This document shows, piece after piece, positions 23,625 to 29,956 of a stretch of DNA of 56,300 nucleotides. The DNA is taken from positions 1 to 56,300 of the IMG/VR virus record IMGVR_UViG_3300029442_000006; one strand, 5' to 3'. The number at the start of each line of letters is the position of its first letter. The first letter of the stretch is position 1. Source of the stretch: a virus. The position numbers and the translations under genes are program-made. Below the pieces are notes generated by a model, which was not told where the DNA came from, did not search any database, and worked only from the letters and a program-made list of their open reading frames with translations.

Positions 23625-24457
23625 GTCAAGTTACGTCCGCAAAAACAGAAGTCGCCAGCGATGCGGGACACTGGTATCGCAAAGACGGCACACCATGTTA
23701 CGAAGTCCCGGCTAAAGCTGCTGGCAAGTTCAAGGCGACAACCCTTCGTGAAGCCCGGATAATGGGGTTAGTTCCATCGGTTACGACTGTTACTAAAATC
23801 AAATCAGCGCCGGGCTTGGCAAACTGGAAAGAAGATCAAGTTTTGGAGTCGGCAGCGACAATGCCGCACACCGATAAAGACGGCAAGCTCCTAACAGATG
23901 TTGAATGGAAAAAAGCCGTGAAAGTTGAGGCAAAACTAAAAGCCCAAGCTGCCGCCGAGCGTGGAACTAGGTTACACACGGCGATTGAGCGTCACATTCA
24001 AGGTAAGACTGTCGAGCCGGAGTTTTTCGCGCACGTCAATAAAGTCGAAATTGAACTAGAGAAAATTGGGATTGATGTTAAGTGCGGCAACGTGGAAAAA
24101 TCATTCGCACATCCGCTGGGTTATGGCGGCAAGGTTGACTTGCATGGCGACGGATGGATTATTGATTTCAAATCCAAACAAGTGATTGAGGACGGCAAAA
24201 AGCTGGCGTGGTCTGATCATGAAATGCAACTGGCCGCTTATTCGCAAGGGCTGAATTTAACCGCGCCACGGTATATCAATGTGTTTGTTGGAGTTGACGA
24301 TTGCAAGGTTGCGATTGTTGAACACGGCTTATTAGCGATTGAGCATGGCTGGAAAATGTTTCAAGCCTGTTTAACCCTTTGGATTCTAGAGAATGACTAC
24401 GATCCACGCAAGGCTGATATGAGCATCAACGACAAGCTGGACGCCGCCGGCCTATGA
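23621..24457 (+). CDS. PD-(D/E)XK exonuclease (RecB/Cas4-like)
   Basis: 278 residues. Core motifs: GTRLHTAIERHI (helix with catalytic His), GYGGKVDLHG (Asp of the first strand), WIIDFKSK (D-x-K-type pair) and DHEMQLAAYSQGL (Q-x3-Y helix). This set defines the RecB/lambda-exonuclease-like nucleases that pair with ERF or Red-beta annealases. It would resect double-stranded ends. Overlaps both neighbours by 4 nt. Confidence 0.85.
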   Translation: MSQVTSAKTEVASDAGHWYRKDGTPCYEVPAKAAGKFKATTLREARIMGLVPSVTTVTKIKSAPGLANWKEDQVLESAATMPHTDKDGKLLTDVEWKKAVKVEAKLKAQAAAERGTRLHTAIERHIQGKTVEPEFFAHVNKVEIELEKIGIDVKCGNVEKSFAHPLGYGGKVDLHGDGWIIDFKSKQVIEDGKKLAWSDHEMQLAAYSQGLNLTAPRYINVFVGVDDCKVAIVEHGLLAIEHGWKMFQACLTLWILENDYDPRKADMSINDKLDAAGL

Positions 24458-24702
24458 CCATTCCTCTCGATAAACCATTCTCGACGTATGGCATAACCGG
24501 GATTGGCAAGCCTACCCAGCCGCCGAGCAAGCTACCACGCCGGTTGCCATGTCCTAAATGTGGCGGCACAATGGATGTCTGGAATAAGCAGACCAAGCAA
24601 GTTGAGGAATGTGACCAATGTTGCGATTATGCTGGCAACCCAAAGGGTTATATCGAGAATCTTGATGGTGATGCTACGCCAGAAGTTGGTCAACATGATT
24701 GA
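24454..24702 (+). CDS. small zinc-ribbon protein
   Basis: 82 residues. CPKCGG and CDQCC are spaced 24 residues apart as in zinc ribbons of the DnaJ or replication type. Start overlaps the nuclease stop (ATGA). Confidence 0.75.
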   Translation: MTIPLDKPFSTYGITGIGKPTQPPSKLPRRLPCPKCGGTMDVWNKQTKQVEECDQCCDYAGNPKGYIENLDGDATPEVGQHD

Positions 24703-24817
24703 GATAGAGCCGAAGTATTGCGAAACAGCCAAGCAGCGCATGATTCGTGAAATATCGCAACCCTGCTTGCCCACTATGGAGCCGGAACGACAAGTTAAAC
24801 AGAGTAATTTACTATGA
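24695..24817 (+). pseudogene. DNA methyltransferase C-terminal remnant
   Basis: 40 codons from ATG 24695, overlapping the zinc-ribbon gene by 8 nt. MIEIEPKYCETAKQRMI matches the C-terminal end of D12/beta-type DNA methyltransferases (G-I-E-I-E-P-K-Y-x-x-x-A-x-x-R). No methylase core lies upstream. The stop overlaps the next start (ATGA), so the fragment may still be translated in the coupled chain. Confidence 0.5.
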
Positions 24818-25023
24818 CTGATTTCAAGATGAGCGATGCCGAGCGCATCCGTAACCGTAAATACCAAGCTGACTTCAAGAAACGTCATGTGCTATTCCAC
24901 GAAGCGATGCGGCAAGCGTTGCAAGCCGTCGCTGCGTTACCGGGGTTACTAGAGGCTTACGGTAACACGCGCAAGGCTAACGTGATTAGGAAGGCGATAA
25001 AATTGATTGAGGATGAGGAATAA
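24814..25023 (+). CDS. small basic protein, unknown
   Basis: 69 residues, helical and basic (RIRNRKYQADFKKRHVLFHE). Coupled start (ATGA). No family recognised. It ends the first recombination sub-operon. Confidence 0.65.
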   Translation: MTDFKMSDAERIRNRKYQADFKKRHVLFHEAMRQALQAVAALPGLLEAYGNTRKANVIRKAIKLIEDEE

Positions 25024-25026
25024 TTC

Positions 25027-25055
25027 TTGACGTGGTTTGTATTGTGTGAGAATAT
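25027..25055 (+). promoter_or_regulatory. sigma-70-type promoter
   Basis: TTGACG, 17-base spacer, GAATAT; AATATA at 18 is an alternative -10. Start near 25063, 18 nt before ATG 25081. It would serve the replication initiator and loader genes. Confidence 0.6.
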
Positions 25056-25080
25056 AAAAACGTGAAAAGCATTTACGACA

Positions 25081-25212
25081 ATGAAAAAAAGCAAAACTTT
25101 ACGCACTCTTAGTTTGTGCCGAAAGGCAACGGTTTCTCGTAAATCCCGTTCACAACAGGCTAGGAGTGTGTTTTTTACCGGTGAACTTTATTACCAAAGC
25201 TGGTTAGAATGA
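25081..25212 (+). CDS. small basic protein, leader of the replication unit
   Basis: 43 residues, very basic (SKTLRTLSLCRKATVSRKSR). The stop overlaps the initiator start (GAATGA). Its 5' end resembles that of the 20919 ORF at the nucleotide level (tgccgaaaggc, a hairpin with a GAAA loop). It may be a leader ORF. Confidence 0.5.
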   Translation: MKKSKTLRTLSLCRKATVSRKSRSQQARSVFFTGELYYQSWLE

Positions 25213-25958
25213 AGGTGTATCAAATCCGAGAATGGAACAAGTATTACGAAAACAATCGCACACGCGATCTTAAAAACATGGCGTGGATTCCAGTCCCTAA
25301 CGCTCACGATGGCGATGGTTATACAACGCTTGTAAGCCGCGAAAATGGCGCGGCAATGTTGGGCGCATGGTTAGCAATTCTACAAGTCGCATCTAAGTGC
25401 GACCCTCGCGGCACCCTACTGCGGCGCGGTAAAATACCGCATGATGCTGAATCATTGTCACGGATTACAAGATTGCCGTCAGGCATACTTTCGGAAGCAC
25501 TAACCATCTGTTCTGTTGAGATACAATGGCTTGAATATGTAGAGGTTACAGAAATCCCGCAGGAAGGTGCGGGATTCCCGCAGGAAGGTGCGCCTAAACC
25601 GCAGGGTACTGACGAAGAAGGGAAGGGAAGAGAAGGAACGGAAAAGAAGGGAATGGACGGTGGCGAAATACCCACTTTAACCATGTGCCAAGAGTATGCC
25701 AGCAATCCGGCTTGTGGCTTTCCATCGGAACTTGTCGAGGAATGGTTTAATAAATCCAGTGATCGAGGTTGGGGGCAAGACTGGAGAGCTAGGATGCGCG
25801 GCGCGGTCGCAACATATCGCGGAATCCAAAACGAGAGGAATCAGAAAAATGGACGACAAAGCAAATACAGTGGTGCAACAAGTAATCAGCCGTCACCCAG
25901 CGACGGTCAATATGACGGATTTGAAGGTGAGGTCATTTCCACCGTGCCGAAAGTGTAA
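25209..25958 (+). CDS. replication initiator-like protein (DnaD/replisome organiser type)
   Basis: 249 residues. Residues 1-110 resemble the winged-helix N-terminal domain of phage replisome organisers (YTTLVSRENGAAMLGAWLAI; IPHDAESLSRITRLPSGILS). A Gln/Pro/Glu/Gly-rich linker follows, then a C-terminal helical patch (VEEWFNKSSDRGWGQDWRAR) of DnaD/DnaT-like kind. It should bind the phage origin and recruit the loader encoded next, with which it overlaps by 110 nt. Confidence 0.65.
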   Translation: MKVYQIREWNKYYENNRTRDLKNMAWIPVPNAHDGDGYTTLVSRENGAAMLGAWLAILQVASKCDPRGTLLRRGKIPHDAESLSRITRLPSGILSEALTICSVEIQWLEYVEVTEIPQEGAGFPQEGAPKPQGTDEEGKGREGTEKKGMDGGEIPTLTMCQEYASNPACGFPSELVEEWFNKSSDRGWGQDWRARMRGAVATYRGIQNERNQKNGRQSKYSGATSNQPSPSDGQYDGFEGEVISTVPKV

Positions 25959-26508
25959 ATGCACCGATAACGATACTGCTGGCGAGTTTCAGCTTTGCAC
26001 TTATTGCTGGAATGGATTGTTGCAAGAATACAAAACTTTTCCAAAATTTTACCGTGAGAGAGTCAAAGCTGGAGAGGGGCAAGCCGTAGAAATGGAAAGC
26101 CGCCCATTTATCACGTTGCTAGGGAAAGCTGGAGTCGGCAAGAGCATCACGGCTGTCAAGTTGGCGCGGCGTCTATGTTTTGAGAATGTTTTAACTCCAG
26201 CTTTTAAGAATTGCGCTGAGTTGATGATGGAAATTCGCGCCACGTTCCGTGATAAGTGCGACCGTACTGAGGAATACATTATTCAAGAAATATCTCGCGT
26301 ACCGCTTTTAGTTCTTGACGATCTCGCGGCTGAGAAAGTCAGTGATTACAGTGTGTCAACTCTCTACATCATTCTCAACCGGCGCGGCGAACAAGATAAG
26401 CCAACGATTATTACCAGTAATTTAAGCATTAAAGAAATCGCCGAGACAATGGGTGACAGAATCGCTAACCGCCTTGTTCGGTATGGGAAAGTGGTAACAC
26501 TAAAATGA
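25849..26508 (+). CDS. DnaC-like helicase loader (AAA+ ATPase)
   Basis: 219 residues from ATG 25849 (GAGAGGAA upstream). N-terminal Zn-knuckle CRKCKC...CTYC. Walker A LLGKAGVGKSITA, Walker B PLLVLDDLAAEK, sensor 1 IITSNLS, and an Arg finger-type DRIANRLVRYG. These are features of DnaC/IstB loaders that place the host replicative helicase. No phage helicase or polymerase gene is seen, so replication depends on host proteins. Confidence 0.85.
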   Translation: MDDKANTVVQQVISRHPATVNMTDLKVRSFPPCRKCKCTDNDTAGEFQLCTYCWNGLLQEYKTFPKFYRERVKAGEGQAVEMESRPFITLLGKAGVGKSITAVKLARRLCFENVLTPAFKNCAELMMEIRATFRDKCDRTEEYIIQEISRVPLLVLDDLAAEKVSDYSVSTLYIILNRRGEQDKPTIITSNLSIKEIAETMGDRIANRLVRYGKVVTLK

Positions 26509-26819
26509 AAACCAATCCCGACATAGTGATAGCCTACTGGCGAGCCGCCGGGATACCGGAGCCGATAACCGAGTACAAGTTTGCAATCATGCTAGGCCGT
26601 AAGTGGCGCATGGATTACGCATGGCCGGAACGTAAGCTCGCGCTCGAAGTGCAAGGTGGAATTTTCATTCAAGGTCGGCACAGTCGCGGCGCGGCGTTGC
26701 TAAAGGAATGGGAAAAACTTAACACTGCCGCCGGGATAGGCTGGCGATTTCTGTACTGTCAGCCCAGCGATCTACTTAAACAGCCGCTAGTTGACCAAAT
26801 CAAGAAAGCACTTCACTAA
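26505..26819 (+). CDS. small PD-(D/E)XK-type nuclease (DUF559/Vsr-like)
   Basis: 104 residues. KWRMDYAWPERKLALEVQGG supplies D, then E-x-Q/K of the nuclease core, followed by GRHSRGAALLKEWEKLN and WRFLYCQP, the final strand. This pattern is common in small phage endonucleases that act in replication or junction cleavage. Overlaps loader and HNH genes by 4 and 1 nt. Confidence 0.7.
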   Translation: MKTNPDIVIAYWRAAGIPEPITEYKFAIMLGRKWRMDYAWPERKLALEVQGGIFIQGRHSRGAALLKEWEKLNTAAGIGWRFLYCQPSDLLKQPLVDQIKKALH

Positions 26820-27172
26820 TGAAACAAACCCCACTTCGCAAGCGCAGCCCACGCAAGGCTGAGACTGACCGGCTAGATGCTGCCGATAAGAAGCTACTAA
26901 TGGGCATGGTGTTCCCTAAGTGCGCGATTTGCGGAGGCATCCATGACTTGCATTTGCATCATATTTTCGGCAAGAAAGCGTTTCCACACTTACGGCACTA
27001 CCGACCAAACCATATGCTACTTTGCCCCCGTCACCATTTTCTCATTCACGACAAGCCGGCAGTCGGCAAGCTGCTAAGCATCGGCGTTATCCGCTTTGAG
27101 GCTTGGCAGGAATTAGAACGGCTGGCTAACCAACGTAAATCAGACAGGAGCTTGGCGTTCCTTCTTTTGTAA
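26819..27172 (+). CDS. HNH-type endonuclease (NinG/recombination-like) with altered 3' end
   Basis: 117 residues. Basic N-terminus (PLRKRSPRKAETDR), CAICGG, LHLHHIFGKK (HH of the HNH), then MLLCPRHHFLIH. The two Cys pairs and the His set give a beta-beta-alpha metal site. The last ~8 residues (RSLAFLLL) are encoded by the 27150-27192 inverted duplicate of ERF, so the native C-terminus has probably been replaced. Confidence 0.75.
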   Translation: MKQTPLRKRSPRKAETDRLDAADKKLLMGMVFPKCAICGGIHDLHLHHIFGKKAFPHLRHYRPNHMLLCPRHHFLIHDKPAVGKLLSIGVIRFEAWQELERLANQRKSDRSLAFLLL

Positions 27173-27192
27173 AAACCTTGTCAAACGTGCCG
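27150..27192 (-). repeat. inverted duplication, arm 2 (HNH 3' end)
   Basis: Reverse complement of 23025-23067 with two mismatches. It replaces the end of the HNH frame and leads into the 27.2-29.5 kb block. Confidence 0.9.
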
Positions 27193-27210
27193 TCGAGTGC
27201 AAATTGGGTG

Positions 27211-27238
27211 TTGACAAACCTAGCGATAGGTATAGAGT
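27211..27238 (+). promoter_or_regulatory. sigma-70-type promoter, possibly leaderless start
   Basis: TTGACA, 16-base spacer, TAGAGT (TATAGA at 14 is an alternative). A start near 27245 would coincide with ATG 27245. Confidence 0.5.
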
Positions 27239-27244
27239 GTGGGC

Positions 27245-27445
27245 ATGAGAAGAACCAATAAAAAAAGCGTGCGAGCCAGCCTCATCAAACTCCGTGGACT
27301 CTGCCACGAGCATAATATCAACGTGGACGATATGCCCATGCCACGCGACGTGCGGACGTGCAGTGACCTCGGCGACCAAATCGGCCTCGTGATGGAGCGA
27401 CTCCAAAAAGCCGGAGTGATGGACGGTAATGTGGTGGTGAAATGA
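27245..27445 (+). CDS. small early protein, unknown
   Basis: 66 residues from ATG 27245 (GTG 27239 is possible). Basic start RRTNKKSVRASLIKLRGLC, then an acidic-proline part (DDMPMPRD). First gene of the GC-richer accessory block. Confidence 0.6.
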   Translation: MRRTNKKSVRASLIKLRGLCHEHNINVDDMPMPRDVRTCSDLGDQIGLVMERLQKAGVMDGNVVVK

Positions 27446-27618
27446 ACCGTGCCGCCCAAGCCCTCGGACGAATCAAGACCGCAAAGAAAGCCGCCGCCAG
27501 CCGGGAGAACGGCAAGCTCGGCGGACGACCGAAGGAACAGAAACGCAAAGTGGCGAACGACAAGCTATGCGGCGGCGCTGCGCCGTCCGAATCAGCGTCT
27601 GGTTCGCTGTCGGAGTAA
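27442..27618 (+). CDS. small basic protein (GGRPK motif)
   Basis: 58 residues: KTAKKAAASRENGKLGGRPK, a Lys/Arg-rich AT-hook-like tail seen in many small phage and plasmid proteins, then Ser-rich end. ATG overlaps the previous stop (ATGA). Confidence 0.6.
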   Translation: MNRAAQALGRIKTAKKAAASRENGKLGGRPKEQKRKVANDKLCGGAAPSESASGSLSE

Positions 27619-27621
27619 CGA

Positions 27622-28113
27622 ATGCAAGAAACGCTCGACATAGGCTTCGCCCACGACCGCACGACCGGGAAAGAGGACTGGCTGACACCGCCGGAAATCA
27701 TCCGTGCCTGTGGCGACTTCGACCTCGATCCGTGTGCGCCCATCAAACGACCGTGGGACATGGCGAAGAAACACTATACACTCGCGGATAACGGCCTGCT
27801 CAAACCGTGGGAAGGGCGCGTCTGGATGAATCCCCCCTACGGCAACGAAACTGCGCGATGGATGGAACGCCTCGCCAAACACGGCAACGGAATCGCGCTC
27901 ATCTTCGTGCGAACTGAAACAGCGACCTACTTCCCGTGGGTGTGGGAATATGCGACCGCAATCCTTTTCCTGCGCGGTCGCCTGAGCTTCTACACGCTCG
28001 AAGGCAAGCGCGGCGGCCCGGCAGGTGCGCCAAGCTGCCTGATAGCCTACGGACAAAACAATGTGACCGCGCTGGAGAAATGCGGCCTGAGAGGAAAGCT
28101 GGTGAGACTATGA
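27622..28113 (+). CDS. phage N6-adenine DNA methyltransferase (Dam type)
   Basis: 163 residues. WLTPPEIIRACGDFDLDPCA and VWMNPPYGNETARWMERLA (NPPY catalytic motif) identify the phage Dam-like family; ALIFVRTETATYF and ILFLRGRLSF follow as expected. It likely protects phage DNA from host restriction. Length is typical. Confidence 0.85.
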   Translation: MQETLDIGFAHDRTTGKEDWLTPPEIIRACGDFDLDPCAPIKRPWDMAKKHYTLADNGLLKPWEGRVWMNPPYGNETARWMERLAKHGNGIALIFVRTETATYFPWVWEYATAILFLRGRLSFYTLEGKRGGPAGAPSCLIAYGQNNVTALEKCGLRGKLVRL

Positions 28114-28286
28114 AGAAACTCAACCTGCTGGCGCACCTGACGCCAGCCGAAAACAAAACGTGGACAACTGCCTTTGAGTATCACGTCAACAACGGGAAAA
28201 CAGACCGGCAAGCTGATGCGCTGGCGTGGAAAGAAACCGCCCGCGAACATCCGAGACTCAAAAAATATGTGGGGGCAAAAACATGA
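28110..28286 (+). CDS. small helical protein, unknown
   Basis: 58 residues (LTPAENKTWTTAFEYHVNNG; a Lys/Arg-rich end). Coupled to both neighbours by 4-nt overlaps. A similar short DUF is common beside phage Dam genes, function unknown. Confidence 0.6.
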   Translation: MKKLNLLAHLTPAENKTWTTAFEYHVNNGKTDRQADALAWKETAREHPRLKKYVGAKT

Positions 28287-28738
28287 TCAAAGCAATCTAC
28301 CGCGCCCGTGAAGATGGTGGCTATGACTTCGTGGCAGCATTCGAGACAGAGGAAACGCCACAAGAACCAAGCAACTGGCCGAATGAAATAACCGAATGGC
28401 TACGCAGTGAGGGCGAAGATGTGCTCGTCGTTGAAAATATCTCGCTGCACAATCTGACGGATGTGTGGAGCAAGGCGACAACTCCACCGCAACCCACCCG
28501 CCAATATCGCGCCGACGATGAAGATGAGGACTGGCAAAAGGAACTGGCCGCGCAACTGAATCGGCTGATGACTCTCGCCAACAAGCTGCAACAGCGCGGG
28601 GAAACAGAGGCGATGCAAGACGTGGACGCCGCAATCTCTCGAATCGCGGAGTTTGAGGGCATCCAGCTTGCTCGCACGAATGAGACAGCGAACGTCCAAG
28701 CTGAGCCGCCCGCGCCGAAAGGAAGCGCCAATGTATAA
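28283..28738 (+). CDS. acidic helical protein, unknown
   Basis: 151 residues from ATG 28283. Acidic tract (DDEDEDWQKELAAQLNRLMT), then helices. No family recognised. It ends before a 28-nt repeat. Confidence 0.6.
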   Translation: MIKAIYRAREDGGYDFVAAFETEETPQEPSNWPNEITEWLRSEGEDVLVVENISLHNLTDVWSKATTPPQPTRQYRADDEDEDWQKELAAQLNRLMTLANKLQQRGETEAMQDVDAAISRIAEFEGIQLARTNETANVQAEPPAPKGSANV

Positions 28739-28805
28739 CCCGGCAGCAAGAATATCACATCTATAACTTCGCGGCGATAGACGCCATCAGAGGCAAGTGA
28801 GTGGA

Positions 28806-28833
28806 TGCAAAGTAAAGAAAAGGAAAATGAAAA
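28806..28833 (+). repeat. 28-nt direct repeat, copy 1
   Basis: Identical to 28966-28993 (spacing 160). It carries AAAGAAAAGGAAAATGAAAA and ends at an ATG (28833), so it acts as the ribosome-binding region of the following ORF. Confidence 0.85.
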
Positions 28834-29036
28834 TGGCAAAACCTATCAAAGAAACTCCAATCCTCCACGGCAAAGAAGCTGAACGGTTCGCTTCTCGTGT
28901 CGAAAATAACGAGCGACGAGACCATTCAAAATCGTTTGCTCGTGCGAAGGGCGTTTATGACCGGGTGCAAAGTAAAGAAAAGGAAAATGAAAACTATGAC
29001 AGCACCCCAAACTCCACCCGCCCACCCGTTAGGTGA
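28833..29036 (+). CDS. small basic protein, unknown
   Basis: 67 residues from ATG 28833 (ATG 28827 is equally near a Shine-Dalgarno). Lys/Glu-rich (ILHGKEAERFASRVENNERR). Contains the second repeat copy in a different frame. Confidence 0.55.
   Translation: MAKPIKETPILHGKEAERFASRVENNERRDHSKSFARAKGVYDRVQSKEKENENYDSTPNSTRPPVR
28966..28993 (+). repeat. 28-nt direct repeat, copy 2
   Basis: Identical to 28806-28833. It lies 2 nt before ATG 28996 of a 25-residue ORF, again supplying a ribosome-binding site. Confidence 0.85.
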
Positions 29037-29073
29037 AGCGCATGGTTCGGACTCGAAGAAAGGACAATCATGA
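28996..29073 (+). CDS. tiny Pro/Gly-rich ORF
   Basis: 25 residues, MTAPQTPPAHPLGEAHGSDS and a short end. Ribosome-binding site in the repeat; the stop overlaps the next start (ATGA). It may be a translational coupler. Confidence 0.45.
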   Translation: MTAPQTPPAHPLGEAHGSDSKKGQS

Positions 29074-29447
29074 ATGGATACAGAACGCTCGAAAAGGGCG
29101 AGATAATCGAAGCGGGCGACGAATACGACGCCTGCTCAAATGCGTGGAAAGACGATGCCAACTGGAAGCCAGCACCGGCGCACATGGTAGGCAAGCCAGC
29201 CAGCGACCCGAAGTATCCAGCGCACACAATCTACCGGCGGCGACTGCATCCGGCGGATGACCCGAACCACTGCCACCCGCACGACTGCGGCTACACCGTG
29301 ACCGGGCACATCCACAACTGCAACTGCGAATGGCGAGAGCATGATAATACCGGCATGAGGTATCCAGAACGGAGCGACACAACTGGCGGTGAAACTGATA
29401 GTCCGAACGGGAAGCTGAGGCACAGCCCCAGCGAAAGGAAAGCATGA
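29070..29447 (+). CDS. small protein with YRxLxxGE..GDE start, unknown
   Basis: 125 residues. The start GYRTLEKGEIIEAGDEYDAC is a pattern common in phage and environmental bacterial small proteins. Then WKPAPAHMVGKPA and a His/Cys-rich stretch (HCHPHDCGYTVTGHIHNCNC), possibly metal-binding. Function unknown. Confidence 0.65.
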   Translation: MNGYRTLEKGEIIEAGDEYDACSNAWKDDANWKPAPAHMVGKPASDPKYPAHTIYRRRLHPADDPNHCHPHDCGYTVTGHIHNCNCEWREHDNTGMRYPERSDTTGGETDSPNGKLRHSPSERKA

Positions 29448-29512
29448 ATGACACTCAAGGCGTGAACGATGGAACAACTACTCCGCCCCGAAGTGACGTA
29501 CCGGTAGGCTAA
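29444..29512 (+). CDS. tiny ORF at convergent junction, doubtful
   Basis: 22 codons starting at ATG overlapping the previous stop; it overlaps the end of the opposite-strand gene by ~35 nt. Coupled start is its only support. Confidence 0.3.
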   Translation: MNDTQGVNDGTTTPPRSDVPVG

Positions 29513-29711
29513 GTCTTTGGACTGCCTGTAACTTGTGTTGCGCGTCCAGTAAATCGCCCAGTGCCTCTGTGACTAGCTCGCGCCGCTCACTGTCTAGCTC
29601 GCGAACATCGTGGGCCGAGACCACCACGCTCTTAGTCGTGTCAAGGGCTTTAAGGCTATGTCTGATGTAATCAGCAAAGACTTGGTTCGCAGATGGTGGG
29701 GTATGTTTCAA
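29478..29711 (-). CDS. small helical protein, unknown
   Basis: 77 residues, acidic helix (AHDVRELDSERRELVTEALG). Start overlaps the next gene's stop (ATGA). Last gene of the minus unit from the adaptor to here. Confidence 0.65.
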   Translation of the reverse strand: MKHTPPSANQVFADYIRHSLKALDTTKSVVVSAHDVRELDSERRELVTEALGDLLDAQHKLQAVQRLSLPVRHFGAE

Positions 29712-29956
29712 ATGCGGAAATTGAGTGATAAGTGTTTTAGATAAATCGAGTTCAAACTCCGGCCAAGTTTTTTAGCTAAGACTCTCGCCGGAACCTTACC
29801 GTAAAACATCCGCAAAACTTTTGTTTCTTCGTCAGTCCAACCGCGATTGCGCGGCGCGTAAGATTCTGCCAACTGTTGCAAATCGGAAAAGTCAATCGTC
29901 AAACATCTAGCGTTAGGTGATTTTTTGTTTTTACTTTGAGAAGAACCGGTCGCCAT
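29708..29956 (-). CDS. Myb/SANT-like DNA-binding protein
   Basis: 82 residues. WTDEETKVLRMFYGKVPARV followed by LAKKLGRSLNSIYLK is a Myb/SANT-like helix-turn-helix. Strong ribosome-binding site AAAGGAGACTATAA. It overlaps the phosphoesterase gene by 58 nt. May be a regulator; target not known. Confidence 0.65.
   Translation of the reverse strand: MATGSSQSKNKKSPNARCLTIDFSDLQQLAESYAPRNRGWTDEETKVLRMFYGKVPARVLAKKLGRSLNSIYLKHLSLNFRI

Noticed and set aside
24503-24694. Upstream part of the 104-codon frame ending at 24817
   Set aside because: Overlaps the zinc-ribbon gene in another frame; only the last ~40 codons resemble a protein family.
27592-28056. 154-codon minus-strand ORF
   Set aside because: Antisense to the Dam-type methylase with NPPY motif.
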